From: Bacteroides xylanisolvens XB1A
Lineage (GTDB): Bacteria; Bacteroidota; Bacteroidia; Bacteroidales; Bacteroidaceae
DNA: 64,000 bases
Assembly: GCF_000210075.1 (NCBI RefSeq)
Contig: NC_021017.1
Location: forward strand, 2,344,706-2,408,705
Direction: 5' to 3'
Translations under genes and position numbers: made by a program
The notes under the pieces: generated by a model
What the model was told of the DNA's origin: nothing
Database searches by the model: none
Seen by the model: only the letters and a program-made list of their open reading frames with translations
Shown: in pieces, positions 26,593-35,592 of the stretch
How the letters are laid out: each line of letters starts with the position of its first letter
How positions within the stretch are numbered: position 1 is the first letter of the stretch

Positions 26593-28938
26593 ATGCAGAA
26601 AAACCTTGTCATTGTCGAGTCTCCGGCAAAAGCAAAAACGATTGAAAAGTTTCTTGGGAAAGATTTCAAAGTCCTTTCTAGTTACGGACACATACGCGAT
26701 CTGAAGAAAAAAGAATTCAGCATCGACGTAGAGAAGAATTTTACACCCAGCTACGAAATCCCGGCAGACAAAAAGGCTCTGGTTAACACACTGAAGACAG
26801 AAGCTAAAGACGCAGAAACCGTATGGCTCGCATCCGATGAGGACCGCGAAGGAGAAGCGATAGCCTGGCATCTGTATGAGGTCTTAAAACTAAAACCGGA
26901 AAACACAAAACGAATCGTATTTCATGAAATTACGAAAAGCGCTATTTTAAAAGCAATTGAACAACCACGCGACATTGACCTCAACCTCGTAAATGCACAG
27001 CAAGCACGACGGATTCTGGATCGTATCGTAGGTTTCGAACTCTCTCCCGTGCTTTGGAGAAAAGTGAAACCGGCACTTTCTGCCGGACGTGTTCAGTCAG
27101 TTGCTGTCCGCCTGATCGTTGAACGTGAACGTGAAATACATGCTTTCCAAACGGAAGCTGCTTATCGCATCACTGCCGTATTCCTCGTCCCGGACACGGA
27201 TGGAAAACTGGTAGAAATGAAAGCTGAACTGGCTCGCCGCATTAAAACAAAAGAAGAAGCAAAAGCCTTCCTCAACGCATGTCAGGGAGCAAGCTTTGCT
27301 ATCGACGATATTACTACCCGCCCGGTCAAGAAAACGCCTCCTGCTCCGTTCACAACATCTACATTGCAACAGGAAGCCGCACGCAAACTGGGATATACCG
27401 TAGCGCAGACCATGATGCTCGCGCAACGCTTATACGAATCGGGATTCATCACTTATATGCGTACGGACTCTGTCAACCTCTCGGAATTTGCGACAACAGG
27501 CAGTAAAGACGCTATCATCAAAATGATGGGTGACCGCTACGTACACCTCCGTCATTTCGAAACAAAGACTAAGGGTGCACAAGAAGCGCATGAGGCTATC
27601 CGTCCTACCTATATGGAAAACCAGTCCGTTGAAGGAACAGCACAGGAAAAGAAACTGTACGACTTGATATGGAAACGCACCATTGCCTCACAAATGGCAG
27701 ATGCGGAACTGGAAAAGACAACTGCTACCATAACAATAAGTGGCAGCAGCGATGTATTTACAGCTATCGGTGAAGTGATTAAGTTCGACGGATTCTTGCG
27801 CGTATACCGTGAATCTTATGATGATGACAACGAACAAGAAGATGAGAGTCACCTGCTTCCTCCTCTGAAAAAAGGCCAAAAGTTGGAACATGGGCCTATT
27901 ATCGCAACCGAACGTTTCACCCAACGTCCTCCACGCTATACGGAAGCAAGTCTTGTACGCAAGTTGGAAGAACTGGGTATCGGACGTCCGTCTACATATG
28001 CACCTACTATCTCTACCATCCAACAACGCGAATACGTGGAGAAAGGTAATAAAGACGGGGAAGAACGACAGTTTAATGTCATGACATTGAAAGATCGTCA
28101 GATTAAGGATGAAAACCATACTGAAATTACCGGTGCAGAAAAGGCGAAGTTGTTCCCAACGGATACCGGCACTGTGGTAAATGATTTCCTTACCGAATAT
28201 TTCCCAGACATTCTGGATTTCAACTTTACCGCCAGTGTAGAAAAGGAATTTGACGAGATTGCAGAAGGAGAAGTGAAATGGACTTCTATCATGAAGAATT
28301 TCTATGATAAATTCCACCCATCTGTAGAAAACACATTGGCTATCAAGACGGAACATAAAGTAGGCGAACGTATTCTGGGAGAAGAACCGGGAACAGGCAA
28401 GACTGTTTCTGTTAAGATTGGTCGCTTCGGTCCTGTTGTACAGATTGGTACTGTAGAAGATGAAGAAAAACCACGCTTCGCACAAATGAAGAAAGGTCAA
28501 TCCATGGAAACCATCACTTTGGAAGAAGCACTGGAATTATTCAAATTACCTCGTACACTGGGCGAATATGAAGGAAAATCAGTCAGTGTAGGCGTAGGCC
28601 GTTTCGGTCCGTATGTCCTGCACAATAAGGTATATGTATCGCTCCCGAAAACACTTGATCCAATGGAAATTACTTTGGAAGAGGCAGAACAGCTGATTCT
28701 GGAGAAACGCCAAAAAGAAACGGAACGCCACATCAAGAAGTTTGAAGAGGAGCCGGAACTTGAGATTCTGAACGGACGTTACGGACCTTATATTACCTAT
28801 AAGGGTTCCAATTATAAAATTCCTAAAGATATCGTCCCGCAGGATTTGAGTTTGGCTAGCTGTTTGGAACTCATCAAATTACAAGATGAAAAAGGACCAG
28901 CGACCACAAAAAAAGGACGATTCGCAAAAAAGAAATAA
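26593..28938 (+). CDS. topA: DNA topoisomerase I
   Basis: Type IA topoisomerase that relaxes negative supercoils, 781 aa from the ATG at 26593. This start places the Toprim motif VIVESPAKAKTI directly at the N-terminus; the upstream in-frame extension is not needed. The motif LASDEDREGEAIAWHL carries the metal-binding acidic residues. The catalytic Tyr (about residue 288) is in FITYMRTDS. The C-terminal region has several topoisomerase C-terminal repeats (RFGPVVQ, RFGPYVL, NGRYGPYITYKG) instead of Cys4 zinc fingers, as in many Bacteroidetes. It ends in a basic tail (GRFAKKK). It has its own promoter and terminator. Confidence 0.97.
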   Translation: MQKNLVIVESPAKAKTIEKFLGKDFKVLSSYGHIRDLKKKEFSIDVEKNFTPSYEIPADKKALVNTLKTEAKDAETVWLASDEDREGEAIAWHLYEVLKLKPENTKRIVFHEITKSAILKAIEQPRDIDLNLVNAQQARRILDRIVGFELSPVLWRKVKPALSAGRVQSVAVRLIVEREREIHAFQTEAAYRITAVFLVPDTDGKLVEMKAELARRIKTKEEAKAFLNACQGASFAIDDITTRPVKKTPPAPFTTSTLQQEAARKLGYTVAQTMMLAQRLYESGFITYMRTDSVNLSEFATTGSKDAIIKMMGDRYVHLRHFETKTKGAQEAHEAIRPTYMENQSVEGTAQEKKLYDLIWKRTIASQMADAELEKTTATITISGSSDVFTAIGEVIKFDGFLRVYRESYDDDNEQEDESHLLPPLKKGQKLEHGPIIATERFTQRPPRYTEASLVRKLEELGIGRPSTYAPTISTIQQREYVEKGNKDGEERQFNVMTLKDRQIKDENHTEITGAEKAKLFPTDTGTVVNDFLTEYFPDILDFNFTASVEKEFDEIAEGEVKWTSIMKNFYDKFHPSVENTLAIKTEHKVGERILGEEPGTGKTVSVKIGRFGPVVQIGTVEDEEKPRFAQMKKGQSMETITLEEALELFKLPRTLGEYEGKSVSVGVGRFGPYVLHNKVYVSLPKTLDPMEITLEEAEQLILEKRQKETERHIKKFEEEPELEILNGRYGPYITYKGSNYKIPKDIVPQDLSLASCLELIKLQDEKGPATTKKGRFAKKK

Positions 28939-28949
28939 AAAAACTAGAA

Positions 28950-28990
28950 AAAGAGCAAATTATATAATTAAATGTATATATTTGCTCTTT
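28950..28990 (+). terminator. topA terminator overlapping the next promoter
   Basis: An 11-bp inverted repeat (AAAGAGCAAAT at 28950-28960; complement at 28980-28990) lies 12 bp after topA. The downstream arm ends ...CTCTTTATCTTTT, a modest T tract. The TATATTTG promoter box of the next gene overlaps the downstream arm. Confidence 0.65.
28977..28984 (+). promoter_or_regulatory. Promoter -7 box of the LruC gene
   Basis: TATATTTG matches TAnnTTTG and lies 26 bp before the ATG at 29011, implying a leader of only about 20 nt. It overlaps the right arm of the topA terminator. Confidence 0.6.
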
Positions 28991-29010
28991 ATCTTTTAAT
29001 ACACAAACTT

Positions 29011-31035
29011 ATGAAGCAAACAAATTTAAAGTATTTAATGATAGGAGTGCTTACCATAGCTTCCATCAGTTGTATGGACAAAGAGCGTGACTTATCTTGG
29101 GAGAGAAGGCATATGCCAAAAGAAGCATACTTCGACTTCAACATGACCCAAGCTGTTGCTTTGGATATCAATTATTGTTTCAAAAGCGAAAATTATCGTG
29201 TCCTTTTTGACATTTACGATCAGGATCCCATTGAATACTCAGCTGACGGCAGCGTGTCCCAAAAGGACATAGAGCCTATCTACCGTGCAGTTACAGACGA
29301 AGAAGGCAAATTCAGCGGAGAGATGAATATTCCGGCGGACCTCTCGGAAGTATGGTTATCATCGGACTATTTAGCCACCGTATCTCCTCTTAAACTAACG
29401 ATTGACGACAGTCGTCGGCTTTCATTTAATCAAGATGCATATATCGCTACCTTACGTTCACAAACGGCATCAAAAACCAGAGGAGTGACCGTGAACCAAC
29501 ATACCTATCTAAAAGAATGGCATGTTCTTCCCGATGCAGACTGGGATGACAGCGGAAGACCAACCAACCTGGAACCTAAAATAAATATACCTCCGGCAGA
29601 CGTACTATACAACATCAAGTATGTTTTCAGAAAGGTTACAGTCAAAGATGAGAGCGGTAAAAGCAAGGTTATGAACATCAGTCAGAATTATCCGGAGTTT
29701 TTTGATGGTTCCATCAAAATGACTTCAGATATTCCAATTGTTAACCCGACTGAAGTGAGTCTCGTATTTATAACCAGCTCTGCTGCATGGTACAATACAG
29801 TTGGATATTACACCTACCCTACCAACAATCCGCCCCAGAGCGCGAGTGATATAAAACAAATAATCGCATTTCCAAACACCTCTCCTATTTACAAGACTTT
29901 AGGAACAGGAGCATTAGTGTGTGGCGAAGAAATAAAACTCAAATATTGGAATGAAGACACGCAGGAATACGAAGACAAATTTCCTGCAGGAGTCACAATT
30001 GGCTGGTGCCTGCAAGGTATGGGATTCAAGAGCAAACTCACCTCAGAAACAGATAAAGACAAAGTGGGCGATATCATAAAAGGTATGGGGGCACGCTACT
30101 CCACCAGGAATCTAAACACGAATAATACACAAAGAACTGTATCTCTCCGTGATTCCAAGTCCGGGCAGATTGTAGCAGTAGGATTCGAAGATAATATTGA
30201 CTTCGATTATGCAGATGCCATCTTCTATATTCATACGTCAGAAAAGAATGCTATTGACCCGACATTGCCTCCATTGCCTGAAGACCCCGAAGCAATCCCC
30301 GAGCAATATAAAATTTCTTATTCCGGTACACTGGCTTTTGAAGACTTATGGCCTAAGTTAGGTGATTACGATATGAATGACGTAATGGTAAAGTACACCA
30401 GTACGATGACCCGAAATGCTCTTGACAATCGCATTTACGAAATAGAAGACAAGTTTATCTTACAGCACTGTGGCGGTTATCTGCAAAACGGATTTGGATA
30501 TCAATTACACAAGCTCTCAAACAGCAATGTCAAGAGTGTAAAAATAACGGGGCCTGATGCCAGTGGTTTATCAAGTTCTATATACATGGAAGGAAAAGAA
30601 ACAGAGCCTGGACAGTCTCACCCAACCATATTGTTGTATGACGACATGACAAAATTCAAAAATATCACTGATGAATCAAAGAAAGAATATACTGTAACCA
30701 TCACGCTTGATGGAGCTAGTGAGAAAGAGGTGGTACCTCCTTACAACCCGTTTATCTTCATCAGTTCCAACGAGGGTAGAGGCAAAGAATTACATCTGAT
30801 AAATTATCCCCCGACTGACAAAGCCGACTTATCGTTACTGGGAACCGGAAAAGACATCTACAGACCAGAAGAAGGGATGTATTATGTTTCTGCAGACTTG
30901 ATGCCGTTTGCTATCAATATGCCAGTAAGTAATCTCCCGGTTCCAGAGGAAGGGAAACGAATCGATCAATCATATCCCAAGTTCTCTGGATGGGTATCAT
31001 CGAATGGGAAACAAAATAAAGATTGGTACAAATAA
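29011..31035 (+). CDS. LruC-domain lipoprotein
   Basis: Lipoprotein of 674 aa from the ATG at 29011 (MKQTNLKYLMIGVLTIASISC; Cys near residue 21); a longer in-frame reading upstream would destroy the signal peptide. The C-terminal half carries the LruC-type block LAFEDLWPKLGDYDMNDVMV, named from Leptospira LruC, followed by beta-rich sequence (GYLQNGFGYQLHKL). The N-terminal region has a carboxypeptidase-regulatory-like flavour. Proteins of this group in Bacteroidetes are surface-exposed and of unknown function. No enzyme motif is visible. It appears monocistronic, with its own promoter and the terminator at 31159-31216. Confidence 0.85.
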   Translation: MKQTNLKYLMIGVLTIASISCMDKERDLSWERRHMPKEAYFDFNMTQAVALDINYCFKSENYRVLFDIYDQDPIEYSADGSVSQKDIEPIYRAVTDEEGKFSGEMNIPADLSEVWLSSDYLATVSPLKLTIDDSRRLSFNQDAYIATLRSQTASKTRGVTVNQHTYLKEWHVLPDADWDDSGRPTNLEPKINIPPADVLYNIKYVFRKVTVKDESGKSKVMNISQNYPEFFDGSIKMTSDIPIVNPTEVSLVFITSSAAWYNTVGYYTYPTNNPPQSASDIKQIIAFPNTSPIYKTLGTGALVCGEEIKLKYWNEDTQEYEDKFPAGVTIGWCLQGMGFKSKLTSETDKDKVGDIIKGMGARYSTRNLNTNNTQRTVSLRDSKSGQIVAVGFEDNIDFDYADAIFYIHTSEKNAIDPTLPPLPEDPEAIPEQYKISYSGTLAFEDLWPKLGDYDMNDVMVKYTSTMTRNALDNRIYEIEDKFILQHCGGYLQNGFGYQLHKLSNSNVKSVKITGPDASGLSSSIYMEGKETEPGQSHPTILLYDDMTKFKNITDESKKEYTVTITLDGASEKEVVPPYNPFIFISSNEGRGKELHLINYPPTDKADLSLLGTGKDIYRPEEGMYYVSADLMPFAINMPVSNLPVPEEGKRIDQSYPKFSGWVSSNGKQNKDWYK

Positions 31036-31158
31036 AGATTGATACGATTTAAATAAGAGCAGCCCGGATATTGTACGGAATCGCTATCGGGACTTCGCAT
31101 TGCGAACCATCGATGAAAAAGACATAATAGACATCCGTTTAGAAAGGCGCGAATTACG

Positions 31159-31216
31159 CAGTTCACACAACTTCTTGAATACTCACCAAGAATTCGTGTG
31201 AACTGTGTTTTTATTT
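31159..31216 (+). terminator. Terminator after the LruC gene
   Basis: Stem CAGTTCACAC (31159-31168) pairs with GTGTGAACTG (31196-31205), with an inner CTTCTTG/CAAGAA extension, followed by TGTTTTTATTTT. The 31036-31158 stretch before it holds a small perfect palindrome (TTCGCATTGCGAA, 31094-31106) and no gene that I can support. Confidence 0.85.
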
Positions 31217-31271
31217 TAAGCCACAATATTATAGGATATAAGTATTATCCGTTATGAATGGGCTTTCATCA

Positions 31272-32459
31272 TTAAATCTTCGGCTCCCATTTTATCTTAA
31301 AACCTTTATTAGGGAATAGCATATCAAACACAATCACGAATATAAAAACAGATGTTACCAAGATATTCATCGTCAATAAAGAAATGTGATAAGGCCAGGG
31401 AAGCAGTAAAGCCAAAGCTATTACAGCAATAATATGTGATAAAGGAAGCATACGGCACGTGACATATTTATAGATACTATTTGCCAGAATATAAACGATT
31501 GGTCCGATAATCAGAACAAAAACAACTTCCGCTCTCATTTCTTGTTCGGGATGGGCAACAATCAGTTCGTCTCCTACCGCACAAATAATCAATGCTCCCA
31601 CCAGTACGATATGAATTGCATTATAAATCAACCCCAGCTTTCCGGGATCTTTCACTTCCTGTATTTTCCGACTACCGGCTTCACTGCTCACATCAAAGTA
31701 AACCCACCACATAGCCAAACTACCAATGAAAGATATGACAGCAGAAATAATCACGAGAGGCGTCCATTCTTCTACTTCACTCAAAGAAGCTCCTGTCATC
31801 AATAGAGTTTCTCCAAAAGCAATAATCACAAACAACTGGCAACGTTCCACCAAATGATGCCCTTCAATAGTCCATTCCTTGCTACTGTCCGAACGTCCCA
31901 GACGAGGTAAAGCAAATCCGTGCATCGGGGCTGTATAATCACAGATGGCGGCTATAATCCACAGTAGAATTTGCCATTCTCCCTGCAATATGGCACCCGT
32001 AATCCAAAAGACGGCAGATATACAGAACCAGCCCATAATTCGCTTAAAATTAGCAGCCAGATGATGATCTCCTAACACCCCGATAATATAAAGTGTTCTC
32101 CCTGCCTGTATCAGAACATAGCAGACAGCAAATATCAATCCCCGGTAAGTAAAGGCATAAGGAATGGCAGCCGCCATCACCAGCCCCACCAGCATACTGA
32201 TAAAAAGAAGAATACGTATCGGCCGGGTATCCGGGTTGAACCAGTTAGTCACCCAGATGGTATGTTGCCACAACATCCAGACTGCAAACCACAGGATTGT
32301 TTCTTTCAATAATCCTTCCCAAGTGAGATTATGAAGCAGATAATGTGAAAGTTGCGTGACCGAGAAAACATAAATCAGGTCAAACAGCAGTTCGGAATAA
32401 GAGACAGTAGCAGTTTCCGTTTCTCTCTTCCGAAGCAATGGATGGGGGGAGTAAAACAT
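31272..32459 (-). CDS. LtrA-family (low temperature requirement A) membrane protein
   Basis: Integral membrane protein of 395 aa with about ten hydrophobic segments. The N-terminus reads RKRETETATVSYSELLFDLIYVFSVTQLSH, which contains the ELLFDLIYVF signature of the LtrA family. FVERCQLFVIIAFGETLL-like sequence (here LVERCQLFVIIAFGETLL) is the second conserved block. The biochemical role of LtrA proteins is not established. It stands 63 bp downstream of argS on the same strand. A perfect-looking palindrome (32464-32491) sits just ahead of its start codon at 32459. Confidence 0.9.
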   Translation of the reverse strand: MFYSPHPLLRKRETETATVSYSELLFDLIYVFSVTQLSHYLLHNLTWEGLLKETILWFAVWMLWQHTIWVTNWFNPDTRPIRILLFISMLVGLVMAAAIPYAFTYRGLIFAVCYVLIQAGRTLYIIGVLGDHHLAANFKRIMGWFCISAVFWITGAILQGEWQILLWIIAAICDYTAPMHGFALPRLGRSDSSKEWTIEGHHLVERCQLFVIIAFGETLLMTGASLSEVEEWTPLVIISAVISFIGSLAMWWVYFDVSSEAGSRKIQEVKDPGKLGLIYNAIHIVLVGALIICAVGDELIVAHPEQEMRAEVVFVLIIGPIVYILANSIYKYVTCRMLPLSHIIAVIALALLLPWPYHISLLTMNILVTSVFIFVIVFDMLFPNKGFKIKWEPKI

Positions 32460-32463
32460 ACGA

Positions 32464-32491
32464 GGTTCCTTTTATATATATAAAAGAAACC
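32464..32491. repeat. AT-rich palindrome ahead of the LtrA-family gene
   Basis: Near-perfect 28-bp palindrome, GGTT-C-CTTTTATATATATAAAAG-A-AACC, located between the argS stop and the LtrA-family start codon (5 bp away). It could be a terminator-like hairpin for argS or an operator. No T tract follows on the minus strand. Confidence 0.6.
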
Positions 32492-32522
32492 CCGCAGAAG
32501 TCTATTTTGTTCAGAGAAAGTC

Positions 32523-34340
32523 TTACATTCTGGAAGGAACTTCGATACCCAGCAAATTCATTCCCAAGCGAACAACTTTAGCTACATTAGCAGACAGAGC
32601 GATACGGAATACTTTCACTGCCTCATTCTCTTCGCGCAGAATACTATAGTCATGATAGAACTGATTGTATTCTTTCACCAAGTCATAAGTATAATTAGCA
32701 ATAATAGACGGGCTGTAATCTTCACCGGCTTGTTTTACAACAGCAGCAAAGTCGGCAACCATCTGAATCAGCCCTTCTTCCTTTTCACTCAATTCAATAC
32801 CAGCCGGAATCTGTTCAGGAATTACGATACCTGATTCGGCAGCTTTCCGAAGTACAGACTGGATACGTGCATAAGTATATTGAATAAACGGACCTGTATT
32901 ACCATTGAAGTCGATAGATTCTTTCGGATTGAATGTCATATTCTTACGGGCATCGACTTTCAGAATGAAATATTTCAATGCTCCCAGACCCACAATACGG
33001 GCAATATCATCAGCTTCTTCCTGTGTCAAACCATCCAGTTTGCCTAGTTCTTGTGAAGTTTCTTTAGCAGTGGCAATCATTTCCTCCATCAAGTCGTCAG
33101 CATCAACTACCGTACCCTCACGGGATTTCATCTTACCTTCCGGCAGTTCCACCATTCCGTAAGAGAAGTGTACCAGACTCTTACCCCATTCGAAACCAAG
33201 TTTATCGAGCAAGATAGAAAGCACCTGGAAGTGATAGTTCTGTTCGTTACCTACTACATAAATCATCTTATTAATCGGGTAATCGGCAAAACGAAGTTTA
33301 GCCGTACCGATATCCTGAGTCATGTAGACAGAAGTACCGTCACCACGGAGAAGGAGCTTATGATCCAGTCCTTCGGCAGTCAGGTCGGCCCATACGGAAC
33401 CGTCTTCTTTCTTGTAGAAGAAACCTTTTTCCAGACCTTCCATTACCTTTTCTTTTCCTTCGAGGTAAGTATTGGATTCGTAATAGATCTTGTCGAAGCT
33501 GACACCCATCTTCTTGTAGGTTTCGTCGAATCCTGCATATACCCAGTTGTTCATCATTTCCCACAATCCGCGTACTTCCGGATCACCGGCTTCCCACTTC
33601 ACCAACATTTCGCGGGCCTCCTGCATCAATGGAGATTCAGCTTCAGCCTTTGCTTTCGCTTCATCGTCACTCATTCCCTGCGCTGTAAATTTAGCCATCA
33701 GCTCCTTTACTTCCGCTTTATAATGCTTATCGAAAGATACATAATAATCACCTACCAGGTGGTCACCCTTCTTACCCGAAGTTTCAGGAGTTTCACCGTT
33801 TCCGTATTTCTTCCATGCCAGCATGGACTTACAGATGTGGATACCACGGTCGTTTACAATATTTGTTTTGACTACCTTATTGCCGTTTGCCGCTACAATG
33901 TTAGCCAATGCGTTACCTAAAAGGTTATTACGCACGTGTCCCAAGTGAAGCGGTTTATTTGTATTCGGAGAAGAATATTCAATCATCACCAATGGAGAAG
34001 CGTCAGTGACCTGCACTAAGCCGTACTGTTCATCTGCCTGAATCTCGTTCAGCAACTCAATCCATGTAGCCGATGCAATAGTCAGGTTCAAGAACCCTTT
34101 TATCACATTAAACGCTGCTACAGCCGGATCGTTTGCCTTCAGATATTCACCGATTTCCTGTGCCGTTTGCTCCGGTCCTTTTTTTGACATCTTCAGGAAA
34201 GGGAACACGACCAGTGTCAAATGTCCTTCAAATTCTTTCTTCGTTTTTTGCATCTGCACCATTTTTTCAGGGACTTCCTGACCGTAGAGTGCTTTCAGTC
34301 CGCTGATAACGGACGCTACAAGTTTATCTTCTATCTTCAT
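32523..34340 (-). CDS. argS: Arginyl-tRNA synthetase
   Basis: Class I aminoacyl-tRNA synthetase charging tRNA-Arg, 605 aa from the ATG at 34340 (MKIEDKLVASVI); the 24-nt in-frame extension upstream overlaps the promoter and is rejected. Visible features are the ArgRS N-terminal additional domain, SSPNTNKPLHLGHVRNN (HIGH-like motif), GDGTSVYMTQDIGTA, KSREGTVVDADDLM (KMSKS region) and the DALR anticodon-binding domain at the C-terminus (YNQFYHDYSIL). A -7 box TATCTTTG (complement of 34362-34369) lies 22 bp upstream, directly after the HU terminator. Confidence 0.98.
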   Translation of the reverse strand: MKIEDKLVASVISGLKALYGQEVPEKMVQMQKTKKEFEGHLTLVVFPFLKMSKKGPEQTAQEIGEYLKANDPAVAAFNVIKGFLNLTIASATWIELLNEIQADEQYGLVQVTDASPLVMIEYSSPNTNKPLHLGHVRNNLLGNALANIVAANGNKVVKTNIVNDRGIHICKSMLAWKKYGNGETPETSGKKGDHLVGDYYVSFDKHYKAEVKELMAKFTAQGMSDDEAKAKAEAESPLMQEAREMLVKWEAGDPEVRGLWEMMNNWVYAGFDETYKKMGVSFDKIYYESNTYLEGKEKVMEGLEKGFFYKKEDGSVWADLTAEGLDHKLLLRGDGTSVYMTQDIGTAKLRFADYPINKMIYVVGNEQNYHFQVLSILLDKLGFEWGKSLVHFSYGMVELPEGKMKSREGTVVDADDLMEEMIATAKETSQELGKLDGLTQEEADDIARIVGLGALKYFILKVDARKNMTFNPKESIDFNGNTGPFIQYTYARIQSVLRKAAESGIVIPEQIPAGIELSEKEEGLIQMVADFAAVVKQAGEDYSPSIIANYTYDLVKEYNQFYHDYSILREENEAVKVFRIALSANVAKVVRLGMNLLGIEVPSRM

Positions 34341-34370
34341 AATCAAGTTATTTCTTGCGCGCAAAGATAC

Positions 34371-34396
34371 AAAAAAAGGAGACGCATCGCGTCTCC
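34371..34396 (-). terminator. HU gene terminator
   Basis: On the minus strand GGAGACGC-gat-GCGTCTCC is followed by seven T residues. It lies 28 bp after the HU stop codon and just upstream of the argS promoter box. Confidence 0.92.
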
Positions 34397-34423
34397 TCTC
34401 CTAATTTCTTTCAACTATCTATC

Positions 34424-34696
34424 TTATTCAACAGCTGCAGATAATTCAGCACCAGCTTTAAATTTAGCTACTTTCTTAGCAGGAATAGTAATAGTTGCCT
34501 TTGTAGAAGGGTTAATACCAGTTCTTTCAGCTCTTTCGCTTACTGAGAAAGTACCAAAACCTACGAGAGATACTTTGTCACCAGCTTTCATAGCATTAGT
34601 AACTGAAGTGATGAAAGCATCAAGTGCTTTTTTTGCATCGGCTTTGCTCATTTGAGCTTCAGCAGCCATTGCGCTAATAAGATCAGACTTATTCAT
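34424..34696 (-). CDS. HU-family nucleoid protein
   Basis: Canonical HU of 90 aa: [11 protein letters not shown], two N-terminal helices, [19 protein letters not shown] with the conserved GFGTF turn, the beta-arm with INPSTK (the usual RNP is replaced by INP) and [13 protein letters not shown] at the C-terminus. It binds and bends DNA as a dimer. The gene is monocistronic, with a strong promoter upstream and a clean terminator downstream, consistent with an abundant protein. It is distinct from the long HU-related protein at 21336-21941. Confidence 0.97.
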   Translation of the reverse strand: MNKSDLISAMAAEAQMSKADAKKALDAFITSVTNAMKAGDKVSLVGFGTFSVSERAERTGINPSTKATITIPAKKVAKFKAGAELSAAVE

Positions 34697-34762
34697 AATA
34701 CGTAAAATGATTAATTAATATATTTGTTACACAAAAGATTATCCCACAATGGATTGATTCCA

Positions 34763-34793
34763 CAAATATAGCCGAACAAAACAACATATCAAA
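34763..34793 (-). promoter_or_regulatory. HU promoter
   Basis: Minus strand: TTTG (complement of 34790-34793), a 19-bp spacer and TATATTTG (complement of 34763-34770). This is a full match to the Bacteroides -33/-7 consensus, 66 bp upstream of the HU start. Confidence 0.85.
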
Positions 34794-34876
34794 TAAAAAC
34801 ATAAAAAAAACGCAGCAAATTATTGAAAAAGAGCTAATAGGAAGCGTTTTTCATGCTTTAAAACAGAATTTATTCG

Positions 34877-34884
34877 TACTTTTG
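34877..34884 (+). promoter_or_regulatory. Promoter -7 box of the rhomboid operon
   Basis: TACTTTTG matches TAnnTTTG and lies 31 bp before the ATG of the first rhomboid gene. It also argues for the ATG at 34915 as the start, since an upstream in-frame start would fall inside the promoter. No TTTG box is clear. Confidence 0.65.
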
Positions 34885-34914
34885 CGTCTATTATCTAAAT
34901 ATTCAGAAATTAAA

Positions 34915-35592
34915 ATGATGCCAACTGTAACTAAAAACCTGATAATTATCAATGTACTAGTATTTTTCGGGACAATCGTAGCCCAACGTTACGGCCTGGA
35001 TTTAACGAATTATCTAGGATTACATTTTTTCCTCGCAAGTGACTTTAATCCGGCACAGCTTATCACTTATATGTTCATGCACGGCGGATTCAGCCACATT
35101 TTCTTTAATATGTTTGCCGTTTTTATGTTCGGACCGATTCTCGAACAAACCTGGGGACCCAAACGTTTCCTCTTTTACTATATTCTCTGCGGTATCGGTG
35201 CGGGACTTATCCAGGAAGGGGTACAGTATATTCAATATGTAACGGAACTTAGCCACTACGCACAAGTGAATATAGGTACAGGTGTTATCCCAATGGAAGA
35301 GTATCTGAACATGATGACCACCGTAGGTGCTTCGGGAGCCGTTTACGCCATATTGCTGGCATTCGGTATGTTATTTCCCAATAACCGGTTGTTTATCTTC
35401 CCGCTGCCATTTCCTATCAAAGCGAAGTTCTTCGTGATAGGATACGCCGCGATTGAATTATGGTCAGGACTTGCCAATAGCGCCGGAGACAATGTCGCTC
35501 ACTTTGCTCACCTGGGAGGAATGTTATTTGGATTGATCCTGATTTTGTATTGGAGAAAAAAAAGCAATAACAATGGGACATATTATAGCTGA
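34915..35592 (+). CDS. Rhomboid-family intramembrane serine protease 1
   Basis: Six-helix integral membrane protease of 225 aa. Catalytic Ser140 is in VGASGAVYA and His199 in HFAHLGGMLFG. The HGGFSHIFFNMF motif in helix 2 is typical of rhomboids. Both catalytic residues are present, so it should be active. The start at 34915 (MMPTVTKN) fits the promoter. It overlaps the next gene, another rhomboid, by 20 bp, suggesting translational coupling. Substrates are unknown. Confidence 0.94.
   Translation: MMPTVTKNLIIINVLVFFGTIVAQRYGLDLTNYLGLHFFLASDFNPAQLITYMFMHGGFSHIFFNMFAVFMFGPILEQTWGPKRFLFYYILCGIGAGLIQEGVQYIQYVTELSHYAQVNIGTGVIPMEEYLNMMTTVGASGAVYAILLAFGMLFPNNRLFIFPLPFPIKAKFFVIGYAAIELWSGLANSAGDNVAHFAHLGGMLFGLILILYWRKKSNNNGTYYS

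Noticed and set aside
31036..31158. Possible decayed gene or small RNA after the LruC gene
   Set aside because: A small palindrome and irregular sequence are present, but no protein similarity, promoter or defined structure could be supported.
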